Shown in pieces: positions 51,876-63,592 of a stretch of 64,000 nucleotides of DNA. Position numbers and translations under genes: made by a program. This DNA is from Heterodera schachtii (taxonomy: Eukaryota; Nematoda; Chromadorea; Rhabditida; Heteroderidae): contig SIJG01000041.1 of the NCBI GenBank assembly GCA_023374025.1, positions 1,077,001 through 1,141,000 on the forward strand. Reading direction: 5' to 3'. The notes under the pieces were generated by a model, which saw nothing but the letters and a program-made list of their open reading frames with translations, was not told the origin of the DNA and did not search any database. Each line of letters begins with the position of its first letter. The stretch's first letter is position 1.

Positions 51876-52694
51876 ATGGACTCGTCGTCTCCACACACTA
51901 ATGCCGTCACAAAAATTTCAGCGGATGTCCTCAAAATGAACGTGTGTTCTATTAAAATCTCCCAAATAAAAAAATTGGTTTTCTTAACGGAAAAACATTT
52001 TAGTTTATGAAGAAGACGATCACCCGCATTGAGCGTCAAAAAAAACAGAATGAGAGGGAACGGACGAAGGAGCAAATTTCGGCAGGGAAATTGGAAGTGT
52101 TGCCGCCTCGGCATTATCCGACAGTCGAACACATCGACGACGACCCGAATATGTGAACGATTTTCATTCCCTCCAATGTCTTAAATTTTGAATTTCAGCA
52201 CATTGGGCGGAGTGATGACCGAATGGCGTTACTCCGTTCTCATGGACAACCTCCGCTTTGGCCGCTTCTCATTTAAAGGACAAAACCCCGAAGTTGAGGT
52301 AAATTATGCCTTTTGAAAAGGCAAAATTTCTCAATTCGATTGCTTTTCACAATTAGAAATGGATGCAATTTCACGAACGAAGGCGCAATGGAATAGAGGA
52401 CGAAGAGGAGGAGGAAGAAGAAGAAAAACGGGAAGAGGAAGGAGAAAAGCGAAGGTTGGCAAAACTGAAAAATGGGGGAAAGGGGACCAATTAATTGGCA
52501 ATAACAAACGGACGATGTTTTGCTCCAGGAGTCGAGAAGAAGGCGAACTCAGTGACGAGGAAGGGGACGGAAGCATAGTCAAATTGGTGGAGGAAGTGAG
52601 AAATGAAGGCCGAAAAAGAAGGGACGGACGCAAAAGGCAAACGCAAAAAATGGGAAAACGAACGGACATTAAAAGGAGAAGGAGGGGCAATTGA
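51876..52694 (+). CDS. Unrecognised charged, probably nuclear protein
   Basis: Not recognised. Five exons give a continuous reading: MDSSSPHTNAVTKISADVLK MN (51876-51941), then a basic helix (MKKTITRIERQKKQNERERT) after TTTTAG at about 52007. Next comes a conserved-looking core after TTTCAG at 52199 (TLGGVMTEWRYSVLMDNLRF, GRFSFKGQNPEVE). An acidic run (EDEEEEEEEEKREEE) at 52358-52455 and a basic tail (KRRRRGN) ending at 52692-52694 complete it. Length about 175-180 residues. The alternating basic and acidic blocks and the KRTDIKRRRR tail suggest nucleic-acid or nucleolar association, which is inference. It is tail-to-tail with the next minus-strand gene, 190 bp away. Confidence 0.65.
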
Positions 52695-52884
52695 GAGACT
52701 AATGCAATTGTTATTATGCTGTTTATGGTATTTTATTATAAATAAAAGTGAATTGTTATTCCGTTCGGTGTCACCAGCAGAAAACGCCAATCGTTTCTCT
52801 TTTTTCACGCCCGAATAAAAAGGAAAATGAAATTCTAAACGGCGATGGGACGATAAAATTTGCAATTTCAGTAAACAGCTAAAT

Positions 52885-53364
52885 TTATTTCCGACTGTGT
52901 TCCAAATCGGTTATAAAACAAACAATTATGACCACAATCGATAACAAAAAGAGTGCTTTTGCCCTGTCCTTTGCCGGTTTACAAAGTTCCTCGTACACTT
53001 CGTCCGAATTGTACACTCTGTCCACATTTGGCAACGAAAAGCGTCCGCGCGGTGCGGCGCGCAATTGGCGCTCCAACGCTTCCCTTTCACGCGCGTCTTT
53101 TTGCTGCTTTGGCAATTGGAAATTGTTCCCTTTAGCGAATGCCTAAAAATAAGCGAATTGTGAGCTGTTTTTAACGTCCTTTTGTTGCCTGATTCTGCTG
53201 ATGACATTTATTATCAATGCTAATATTACGCTGACAATGAACGCTGAAAATAAAGAAATATTGGAATTTTAATAATAATTTACGAATTATTACATTGAAA
53301 ATGCGGATGAGAAGGACTGAGGAAGAATTCGGAGAGACGAATAAATGTATAAAAAATTGGCCAT
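52885..53364 (-). CDS. Small two-span membrane protein; 5' end unresolved
   Basis: Not recognised. The last exon (52885-53142) reads AFAKGNNFQLPKQQKDARER, EALERQLRAAPRGRFSLPNV, VYEELCKPAKDRAKALFLLS, then a hydrophobic segment (LFLLSIVVIIVCFITDL) and a short tail ending HSRK. The exon before it (about 53177-53244) encodes another hydrophobic segment (FIVSVILALIINVISRIRQQKD), and one at 53288-53364 is aromatic-rich. The first exon and start were not located. The topology suggests a two-pass membrane protein with an approximately 60-residue charged loop. Confidence 0.6.
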
Positions 53365-53429
53365 CCACTGCAATGAAAAATAAAGCTTATAGAAACATGC
53401 GCTAATTAATTTAAAAAGTGCCCCCATTA

Positions 53430-53725
53430 GGTTTTAGCCTATTTTTTTCCTGAGCTCCCAGTGGCCTAACGCACAAAAATTTTTTTATAGGGGGGAGGAG
53501 GTTGTTAAGCCATTTTTCGAGTTATTAGTGCCTATTTTCTGTTTTTATTTTTAGAGTCTAAAACCTAAAATTTAAAAACCAATTTAAGTCTTTTTGGCGT
53601 TTTCCCAAATTTAAGAAAAATGCAATAAAATGTGAGAATCGACCCCAAAAATTTCAGAAAAATATATGTGATAAAAATTCATTGATTTAAAATACTTTAA
53701 TAAAAAAAAACATCTAAATTGACCC
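53430..53725 (+). repeat. Dispersed repeat copy B
   Basis: Diverged copy of 51475-51785: TTTTTTTCCTGAGCTCCCAGTG, then GCCTAACGCACAAAA and GAGGTTGTTAAGCC. It lies in the short space between two head-to-head genes, immediately upstream of CTNNBL1. Confidence 0.6.
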
Positions 53726-53803
53726 TATCTGTATAATGAATTGAGAATCCGCTAATTTAGCAATTTGATTTGTTACTTTATAAAAACATCAAACTCTTTA
53801 AAA

Positions 53804-56224
53804 ATGTCAACAATCGGAGTAGATGAAATATTCAAACTGTCGCAAAAAGACCATCAGGTTTGCTTCCTCCGAATCAAAAAAAAAATCCTTTGAAATTTAG
53901 CCTCCCGAAAAAAGGAGCAAACTCAGTGATGGATCCACACAAAATGTGCTGTCGGTTGCGACAGCAAAAAATGGAGGCGACATTTTGGAAGCATTAGAAA
54001 AGTCGGAAGACACTTCAGAACTCAACGAAATTGACGAAGCGTCGGTGAAACGGATTTGTTTTCAGGTTCAGTGAAATGATGACAAATTGACGGCGAAAGT
54101 GATTTTAGTTGGAGAGAAAACAGGCGAAAAATGCGGAATTGCGCATAAAATACGCGGAAGAACCTCCGAAATTTATGGAGTCGGAAATTGAATTGAACAA
54201 CGCAATTCAGGCAATCACAAGACAAAATTGACAGAGTTTGGCATCTTTTTCAGGAAATGCACGTAATTGCAGCGGAACCCCAATTTTACGATGTGCTCGT
54301 GGAGCAGGGGTCGGTCCAACTCCTTCTGCAACTGTTGTCCCACGAAAACACCGACATAATAGCTGCAGTTTGCAATTTGCTGCAGGTAATTGGATTTTGG
54401 AGTAATTATTGGGAAATAACATTTTGTAAATGCCTTTTAAAGTTTAAAAAGTTTTCCCATTTTTCTTTTTATATTTAACCCCCAAAACGCAGGAATTGAC
54501 TGACGTGGAAATTCTGCACGAAAGTGAGGAAGGTGCAAAAGTGTTGGTGGACGAACTGATCAAAGGCCATGTTGTGGAAACACTGGTGCAGCAGCCGCTG
54601 GTGAAACTGAACGAGCAAATCCAAGACGAAGCGGACGCCGTTTACAACGCGATGAATGTGGTGGAAAATGCGAGTGATTCGTTTTTGGCATTTAAACGGG
54701 GAAACGATTTTCAAAAAGGACATGGACTAATATTTCCCCAATTTGAAATTCCCCCTCTTTTTATTTGCCTTTTGTTTCAGTTGCTCGACTTTCATCCCCA
54801 GGCCAATGATTTGTGCGTCTCCCAGGGCCTCTTCGATTGGCTGATGGTCCGCGCGACAAAGCGGAAAGTGTTCGACGCCAACAAATTGTTCGCCAGCCAA
54901 TTGTTCGCTATGCTCCTTCAGTCGTGCGAGTCGGCACGGAAAAGGCTGACGGAGAAAAGGGATGGCATTGACATGACATTGCGAGTGGGTAATACCAACG
55001 GAATGCCATAGTTTAATTTGCGTAGGCACTTGCCGTGTACAAACGACACAACCCGGGCAGTCCGGACGAACACGAGCACATGGAAAACTTGTTCGACGCT
55101 CTCTGTGCCGCGCTTATGTACGTGCCGAACCGGCAGGTGTTCCTCGACGGGGAAGGACTTCAACTGATGATTCTTATGCTAAAGTGAGGCGGGGAGAACA
55201 ATTTGTATTGAATTTGGCATTGTTTAAGGGAGAAGAAAATGTCGCGGGAGGGCGCCCTGAAAGTGTTGAGTCATGCGACTGCCATCCCCGACGGTGGCCC
55301 CAACTGCGACAAATTCGTCGAAATTTACGGTGCTTTTTCTCCGTCCTCATTTTCTTCGCTCATTTGTTTCACCATTTTTTAAACAAAGGTCTTTCTACGC
55401 TTTTTCCGCTGTTTATGCGAACTCCGCCAAAAATGAAGCGCAAAGACACATCGCCAGAGGGTAAAAGTAAATCATTGACGGCAAAATTGAATTTTGTATG
55501 AAGACCATGAGGAGTTTTGCTGCTCCGTCGTGGACGCTTTGCTCTTTTCGTGCAATCCGACGAATTGCCAACGCGTTTTGCAGAAGTTTGTGGACCATTG
55601 TTTCGAGAAGATCGACCGAGCCGTGGAATTGTTTCTCAAATACAGGCACTTTTCTATCCAATTTTAATTAATAAGAAAAGAAAAACATTCAGTGAGAAAG
55701 TGCGACGGTTTGAGACAAAAATGGAGCGTCGAATGGCTTCATTGGCTGAGGAAGAAAAGCCGGACACTGAGGAGGTAAATAATAATAATATTCAAAAGAC
55801 GAATTGGACAAGTACAGTTTTTCACTCTTCGGGTTTCGAATGTCCCTTATAATTAGTCTCTTATTCCGTCCTTGTTTATAATCTGTGATTTCAGCTCTAT
55901 TTGGAGAAGTTGAACAACGGATTGTACACTTTGCAGAGGGCGGCGCTGATTTTAGCCGAAATTTGCAGCAAAGGAGCGCCCGGGTGCCACGAACGGGTGG
56001 AGAAACTGTTCAGGTTGCGACTCGGCGACGGATCGGTCGGCAAACAGTTGGAGCCGGTCAGTTGCCTCCTTCTCTGACTTATTTCGACCCTACAATTTTT
56101 TTTCATTTGTGACGCGGTTTTGGATTTTCAGATTTTGCGCGAGTTTCACCGTTATTTGGACTCCGAGGCGGACACTCAGAAGCAAAGGGTTGAGCTGCTA
56201 ATTGCGCACTTCACTCAAAAATAG
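53804..56224 (+). CDS. ctnnbl1: Beta-catenin-like protein 1 (CTNNBL1)
   Basis: Armadillo-repeat protein associated with the Prp19/CDC5L splicing complex in the nucleus. Start MSTIGVDEIFKLSQKDHQ at 53804. The exons read LERKQAKNAELRIKYAEEPP and KFMESEIELNNAIQ (54108-54210), then EMHVIAAEPQFYDVLVEQGS (54255), ELTDVEILHESEEGAKVLVD (54494) and DANKLFASQLFAMLLQSCES (54875). They continue EHMENLFDALCAALMYVPNR (55070), KVLSHATAIPDGGPNCDKFV (55260), a HEEFCCSVVDALLFSCNPTN-type exon (55505) and LYLEKLNNGLYTLQRAALIL (55895). The last is LREFHRYLDSEADTQKQRVE LLIAHF, stop at 56222-56224. Exon order and key motifs follow human CTNNBL1 almost one for one. One intron near 55435 has a CGCCAGAGG|GTAAAAG donor. 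It is head-to-head with the small membrane protein gene. Confidence 0.93.
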
Positions 56225-56649
56225 ACAAACTCCTTGTTTTTTAATGATTGTAAAATAAATACTGCTTTTTTCATTCAAGGTCAACAAATCCAAAAAAGTA
56301 TTTCCTCATAATGTAATTTATGATTAAAAGGGCTCTATTGAAATTGGGAACTAAAAAATATTTGGAGAATGAGCAATAAATAATTGACATTGGTCAGAGG
56401 TGTTCGTATGTATAAAGGCAGATTACCATGATCGGATCCGTTGACCAAGCCCACGAGGCAGTCTCGGCTTTTCTTTCATTTCTCGGCTAATGAGTCGTCA
56501 ATATTATATCAATTACCAAATAGAACAGACAAATGGAAATGAATTGGTAAATGTCCAACTTTATCGTTTATTTTTGTACTAATTTCAATTTATCGAATTT
56601 TATCACAAACAATTGAGCATATGTATTCAAAAAGTGATGGATTCCGTCA
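56225..56649. other. Intergenic between convergent genes
   Basis: AT-rich spacer; AATAAA at about 56254 probably ends CTNNBL1. No gene recognised. Confidence 0.55.
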
Positions 56650-57902
56650 AAATTCCAAAGTGGCAAAAGTCAGACGCAGTTTCTGTCCCAAATTTTCCAA
56701 TTCGTCGCCATTCAAATCGGCACGGCACGAAACTTTTATTCTGAAAAAATCTGTCCAATTAGCCAGGCTCGAGTTTCCTCTATTTTACGTCAGTTTGGGA
56801 TGGAATTCTTCTTTGTCGAGAAGGTATCGGGCGCGAGTCACCAAAATGCCATGGTCGAGAAGCTGAACGTGGAATTATTAATTCTCTGTTTTTGACGATT
56901 TTAAATCCCAAATAATTCACAAATTGGCGCTTTTTCCAATTTAAAAAGTTTTTCTTTGTTCCTCCGCGTGAAATATCAAATTTTCCGCGGAAAGGTTGGC
57001 CACCCAATCCAGCACATCATCAGAGGCAACCCTCGTCTTCCCGAATATTCATTATACCCAATATTTTTGTCCTCATTTTGTCTGCTCTCTCTCTCTCTGC
57101 CTCTCTCCATCCACCCCTCTCTTTCTTCTATCTCTCACCCTGTTGACCATTTGGTCCAATTTCTGCTCCACAATTTCCCTTCCCTCCCCGTCCTTCGTCC
57201 GATATTCGATGTGTTTCTGCGGGGCACAGTCAATACTGATCAGTCCAAAATTGGTGCCCTCGAGAGCATTCCGAATCAGCTGATGCAACAAAATTGCATT
57301 CGAGCGCAACCGTTCAATTCGTTCCGGCTCAGCGATGAGCAGACGAAGTGCTTCGCCTGTTTATTTACAAAAAATAAAAGACGCGGCGAACTCCCCGCGT
57401 GGGTCGTGAGAATGATACTTTGCCTTATGGATGGGCAAAGTATCAGAAAAATCAAAAATGGGGGGGGGGGGGAAAGACGGGAAAATCGGAAATTGAGTGA
57501 TCACTGATCAACCCGATTTGGTATAAACTCACTCGCTGCGGTGGCCAACAAAGGCGGCAATGAGGCGGAGAAACAATAGCCGAGGCCTGGGATAGAGAAG
57601 AAATAATGAAATGAATGTAAAATCCAATGGGTCCCCCCATTGGAAGAACTCAAAAGTGAGAGGCCACCGACTAATTAGCGACTGACTGACTGACCACTTA
57701 GTCGCTGGTGGCCAATTACAAAGGAACGGCCGCAGCAAAAGCCGCCAGTGGTGGCCATCGCATTCTCCAGGGAGGCGGAAATCAAATCCTAAAAGAATGG
57801 GAGGGAATAAAAGGGGAAGGAATTGGTTATCATTTGGAATTTGAAAAGTGATTAACGACTGACCACGTCGACGACGTCAACGCCAAAGTGCTCAGTAACA
57901 CC
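56650..57902 (-). CDS. sptl-1: Serine palmitoyltransferase subunit 1 (SPTLC1), C-terminal part
   Basis: Minus-strand homologue of SPTLC1, the non-catalytic partner subunit of the ER enzyme that condenses serine and palmitoyl-CoA (first step of sphingolipid synthesis). Visible exons in order are [13 protein letters not shown] (about 57864-57902, after TTTCAG), then [20 protein letters not shown] and [11 protein letters not shown] (57700-57789). [20 protein letters not shown] (57535-57597) follows, then [20 protein letters not shown] through QKLDQMVN (57145-57365), a short exon near 57000, [20 protein letters not shown] (56789-56861), and [28 protein letters not shown] (56650-56732, stop). These correspond to about the last 45% of SPTLC1. 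The upstream exons, including FASFNFLGLL and GTCGPRGFYGT regions, were not found in the following 3.5 kb, so the gene is truncated or has a very long intron. Confidence 0.8.
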
Positions 57903-60900
57903 TGAAATTGAAGCAATAATAAGCAACGAAATCTGTAATTTTTTGGAATTTTTCTTTGTCACGTGAATAATCTAATTTAGTTAGTTTAAAATGTAATATG
58001 TATTAACATATTTTTTCTTTATTTCATTCACTTTTCAAATTAATCAAACACTTTCGGGAATAATTTCCGCAATTTCCTCTTTCAATTGGCATGAATTAAT
58101 TAATTGCAAATTAATTATTCTTTTCTCTCCAAATTCCAATTATTTTTCCTTTTATGCGTCTTTAGCGTATGAGAAAGAAAAACATTTTGTTAAAAGTTTT
58201 TCAAAGAATGTATCATTCGCCCGTCCATCCATCATTTTTGTTTCCTCGTTATATTCCGAATTCCCCCAATTGCTGCTGGTGAAATCGAATACCGTCAATT
58301 AACTAATTAATTAGCCACTGATCAGCGGATGGTGGTAATGGTGGAGTTCATCTTCCGTCGTTATATTTCGAAAAGCGATTTTTGACTGAATGAATTTGAA
58401 AAAAGAAATATTGCCAATCCAAAAAAAGAATGGGGAGCAGAAAAATCCAAATTTAATGGGTCGCTGTTTTTGACGCAAAAATGGGAGGAACCAAAAATCG
58501 AAAAGTGAAATCTGTCATAATCTTTTTGGTCGCCTCCGCCAGTTAAATTGAACGAATAAAAGGCAATAATTCTGTCATATTAACTTTCACATTCGCACCC
58601 ATTGAAGAATAAATACATTAACATTTGTTCTTTCTGCTGCGGTGTCATTTGTAATTTTGGTCTATGGCAAAACGAAACATTCCAATAAAAAAAGGGTGGC
58701 GGGTGATTAGCAGAATTTGGGGAGAAAGGGGGGGGGGGGTAGAGAAAATGCCAAATAACAAAAAAGAAAATTTTGGCAAATTCATTTTGCATAGCAAAGT
58801 AAACTGATCAGACAATCATTGGCATACCGCCGCCGTAATAAGTCCGGTTCACATTCATTGCCAAAAGTGCTGAGAATCAGTCAGAATTTGCGACTTTTCC
58901 CCTACAACAGACAGATAAACAGCGATCGCCAATTTTGTTTACTCTCTCCGCCTCTGTCCCCCCCCCCGCCCACTTTTGTTGGCTTTTGCGTGTTTTTCAG
59001 CTGTGTATTGTCAGCGCGCCTTTAAATCCTAATTTTCGACCGCCAATTCATTTTCATTCCATCGCTCAAAATGTTCGTTCGTCCAATATTTTTGTCCCAA
59101 TGATTGCATTATCACGATAAAACTGGTGGTTTTGGTGTCCAAATTGCAATCAAACTCAACTTCAGCAGCCCGTTTCTCTGTTCGCGTTGCCCCCGCGCCG
59201 CGCCTTCCTTTCGTTTCGTCTGTCATTTTTTGGAGCCCGCCTGGGCATACCCCCAAAAACCCTCGTGCGCTGTTTTTTCCCCGTTCCCGCATTTTAAAAT
59301 GTCACTGCCATGCGCCCCCCCCCCCCCCTCCCATTTTCGCAGCCAAAAATTCTTTCCGCTCGTCCAAAACTCTCCTCCAAATGATACCCCCTTTCCCGCC
59401 CTTTCCCTCCACGTCTCTCTGTTTCTCTCGTCGCCCTTCTTCCCGCTCTCTCCGTCTCTCTCTCTCTCTCTCTTCCGTTATTTCTGTTCACTTTTATTAT
59501 TATTAATATTTATTTTATTATGATCGCTGTTACTATAAACACATGCGTTGCTTTGTTTTTGTTGATATTTCAACCGTAGTAATATAACCATAAAATAATA
59601 ATAATTGGTGCGGTTTTACATGATTTTCGCGTTCCCTCCCCCCCCCCCCCCCCCGCCTCATTTGTCGAATCCTTTCCCACTTTTTGTTTTTTTGCTCCTC
59701 GTGGTTTTCGTCGTTGCGCAAGCGATCGTTTGGCCCCCTCCTCGTCCAATCCTCTTTCCCCTCTTTCAAATTTCACCAATTATGTGCATTATTTATCCAC
59801 ACATTCATTATTCATCCATTACAAACAAAATCATTCAATTTAATCTCCAAATGGCTTAAATCCGAAAAAAGAAAATTATTCCAATTTAAATTACAACTTA
59901 ATGACAGTTGAACCATTATTTTCAACAACTATTATTAAACGGGTTAATAATCAGCAAGTCGTCGTTATCTGCCCGGCAATTAATATAAAAGCAAAAATTT
60001 TTGACGGTGTTTTTCTCTCGCCGCCCCTCCCTTTATTTTGAAGGTGTCACTTTTTTACGTTGGTCCAACTGACTTTACAACTAATTAATTAGTAACCGAT
60101 AACTGAACGTCCTCCCCCCCCCCCCGCCCTTCAGCGGAGTCCAATGTCCGTCGACCCGCCCACCCAATCAAATCACTTTAAAAAATCGCGGCAGTGTTCC
60201 CCCGCACTTTTCACTTCCTTTCCCAGGGCTCTTCTCTGGTGTAGTGACGTGTGTGGTTGGTTGGCTATGTTTTCCTTCTGTTCTCCCCTCCAGCGGCCCA
60301 TCCCCTGCCTTTTTTTCGTCGAGAGTTTGTTTGCCCCCTTCCAATTCCGCTCTCGAGTTGGTTGGTTGGTCCTCTCCGGAAGAGGAGGGACACGGACTCA
60401 ATTAAAAAGGAAAAAAAGGGGGGGGGCGAAGGGTCGGTCGGTCTTTTATTCATCAAAGCCATTCACAATAAATCCCGTGATCCCGCGCGAAAGGTTAGGT
60501 TTTGTGTTATCATCACAAGGGACCAACAATCATTGCTTTTTCCGCTCCTTCCCTCTCCAATTCATCCATCGGAATCACTCGTGAAATGACATTTTCATCA
60601 GAAAAAGCATTATTAGTCATTACAAAACAAAATGTTAAATTTTAATTTTGATGAAGGCAATAATAAAACGGAGATGAATCATTGAGATGGAGATTTTGAG
60701 TGTTTATAAAGAGAACAAAGGCACTCACTTCGAACATTTTCATTGGGTCTGCTCAAGGGTTGAAATTTTCCGAGACTCGAGACCGAGAAAAATGATTCCA
60801 TGAGAGTCGAGAACAAGAAACAGAACAACACTAATCCTCAGCGTATTGTTACACCAATTGCACAAAAAGCCAAAAAAGGCTACTTATTAGAGAACACTTT

Positions 60901-61454
60901 TTACAATTTATGAATTTTAAATTTAATATATTTTTTGGTTTTTGCGTAGTAATAGGATAACGCTGATGGGGCGGAGGGACGGGGATAAATGGGGGGGGGG
61001 GGATTTTGCGCCCTAAGCCTACCCACAAAAACTGCTCTATGAAATACTATCATAAAAAAGAAAACACCCATTCTTTTGTATGTTTTACTGTTGAATTATT
61101 TCCATCAAAAAAGTATTTCGTTGTTACTAAATATAGTCATTCGGAAGCAATTTATCCCCAGTGCCTGCATAAGGTTGACTGTTGTTTTGGGGCCATCTTT
61201 CCTTCATTTTGGCTCCTGTTTTCTTTTTCTCCCACAGCTATTTTCGATCAGCCTACAAAAAGGTTCATTAATTTCCTTTTACTAATCAAGGGCCTTGGAA
61301 TGGATATAAATTTCGGGTGGACAATGCTTATGAAAACGTTGTCCTAAATCCTTAGAGGCACTTCAGCAATGCCAAAAGCCTTTATCTCAAATGGATGGCC
61401 TATAATTTGAGTGTTTTTTAGCGGTGTTTTCATCCGTCCTTTTCCATTTGTTCC
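57903..61454. other. 3.5 kb without a recognised gene
   Basis: No supported gene. Many homopolymer runs (G near 58730-58739; C near 59316-59329, 59638-59654 and 60114-60125; G near 60418-60426 and 60991-61001) and a CT tract at 59455-59472. Open frames at 58819-59290, 60144-60589 and 61006-61347 have no domain and poor splice context. SPTLC1 upstream exons were sought here and not found. Confidence 0.5.
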
Positions 61455-63592
61455 ATGCGTTTATTCCATGCATTCACCGGTGATTCTCCGGTTAACAAGC
61501 AGTTTTTGCTATTCGTCATTTTTCTGTGTTTTGTCGCAACGGCAGCGGTGGGACCGACGAGGAGAAGGGCAATTCGAAATGCGCCAAGGGAAGCGACGGC
61601 GGACGAAGCGACGCCAAAGTGCGACTTGGGAGACATCGAACTGAACTCGGAGGAATTTGTGCACACGTGCGACGAGGACAAATTCGAAAATGCAAACATT
61701 TACTGCAAGGGGAAACTGCTGGAGGCAAGGAAAAGCGGATTAAGTGTCATTCGGGAATCTTGGAACATTTCCGAAATGCGATTTGAGAACTGAAAAATCA
61801 AACCGTTGAGGGGTTGATTTCTGTTAAAAGAATTGATGAGGGATAAAACTGTAAAGCGTTTTTTTGAGGCAGTTAATTATCACCAATTGTTGGATGACAA
61901 TGACTCGAAGGACTTTGTGGACAGACCGTTGAGAAGGAACGCCAGCGAAGTGCTGCGACTATTCGAGCAGAAATTCGGAGGACACAACGAATCGGCTAGC
62001 AGCATCGATGTGGAAGAATTGAGGGATTTTCTCGATGAAAACTTTGATCGCGCAGGAGGCGAACTCAAAAAGTGGGAAAAACGGACGAATCATTGGGGGA
62101 GAGGGGCAAGCAAAGAAAATGAGAAGGGGGAGGAAAAGCATAATTGACAAAATGAAAAAGATGGATAGTTAATGAGTGATTGTTTTTGAAAGGTGTGAAC
62201 CAAAGGATTGGGTGCAGAGTCCGCCCGAGTTGGAACGGATTCGAGACGACACCCTCAGGGGGTGGGCGATGGAGCTGAACTACAGGTGGAAGGAGCTGTG
62301 CCGAGTGATTCCATCGAAGGTAGAAAAACAAATTTAAATATGGACATGGAACATCTTAAATTACTAAACAAAAATTCACAGATAAAAGAGCATCGGGACC
62401 GGCACTCATTGATCTATGTGCCGAAGCCTTTCATTATCCCAGGTGGATTTAAAGAATTTTGCAAATTATCCGCATAATTAAGGCGGGAGATTTCGCGAGT
62501 TTTATTACTGGGATGCCTATTGGATTGTGAAGGTGAGTGAGTGTTAATCAATCCAAGAGTGATTAAATGACGAAGCGAATTGTTCAAGGGACTGATTGCC
62601 TCGGGAATGACCGATTCAGTCAAATCGATGATCGAAAATTTTGTTGTGATGGTCGAGGAATTCGGTTTTGTGCCCAACGGAGGGCGCATTTATTACAGCA
62701 AACGATCTCAGCCACCCTTTCTAACAATGTTCGTTCGGATATTGAGAGTGCATTGCTTAGTAATTCGAGTGTTGTTCAGGATGGTCTACGAGTATTTTGA
62801 AGCCACTCACGACTACGAATTTTTAAAACAAACTGTTCCCAGTTTGGAAAAGGTGGTTGATCAGCGGGGAATTTAAAACAGAATAGCGCAAATGCCATTT
62901 GAGGAATTGGCATTTTGGCAAAACCAACGGACTGTGGACGTTAACATGGACAGTCGCACTATAAAAATGTTCCAATATCGTACTGTTGTGAATGTGCCAC
63001 GGTCTGAGTCGTTCTGTGCCGATGTTATCGTTGCAAAACAAAAGACGAAGTTGAAAGACAAACGCCAATTGTGGAAAGACATCGCGTCGGCTGCCGAGTC
63101 CGGTTGGGACTTCAGCAGTCGGTGGATGAGCGACCCGGACAGGCCGAGCATGCTTGACATTGAGACGACGAACATTGTGCCGGTGGATTTGAATGCGTAC
63201 ATTTGTGGAAACTACGAAATACTCTCGCATCTGTTCCTCCAACTCGGCAAGACTTGAATTTGGAAATGAAACCATATCAACGAAGGAAACCGACGGACAA
63301 AAAGAACATTTAGGCAATGACTCGAAGGCATTGGAATACCACAACAAGCATTATCTGTTCCGGGAGGCTTTTCAACGAGTGTTTTACCGTAACAACGACA
63401 TGGAGACGGCGGGATGGTACGACTACAACATCAGGTCGAAAAGCCACAACACTCACTTCTACGCCACAATTGCCATTCCGTTGTTCACGCGCTGTTACCA
63501 CTCCATCGACTTGCAACAGTCGGAGCGCATTTTCCGCACAATGGAAAAGGCCGGCGTGTTCAAAGAGCCGGGCGGAGTGCCGACGAGGTGAG
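61455..63592 (+). CDS. tre: Trehalase (GH37), 3' end beyond the window
   Basis: Hydrolyses trehalose, a major nematode storage and stress sugar, to glucose. The start at 61455 gives an N-terminal hydrophobic leader (FLLFVIFLCFVATAAV), so a secreted or membrane form. Family landmarks in order are IYCKGKLLEA (61700), DSKDFVDRPL (61905), GWAMELNYRWKELCRVIPSK (62262), and SLIYVPKPFIIPGGRFREFY YWDAYW (62410-62515, GH37 signature 1). Then come GLIASGMTDSVKSMIENFVV (62590), PNGGRIYYSKRSQPPFLTM (62680), SAAESGWDFSSRWMSD (63090-63135; the catalytic Asp lies in GWD) and NAYICGNYE (63195). Intron 63247-63313 is GC-AG, restoring QLG|NDSKALEYHNK. The last visible exon ends GVPTR with a GTGAGC donor at 63591. 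Signature 2 and the second catalytic Glu must lie to the right. Confidence 0.9.

Noticed and set aside
61700..61770. A third GC-AG intron after LLEA in trehalase
   Set aside because: A normal GT donor 30 bases later (GGATTAA|GTGTCA) keeps frame with the next exon.
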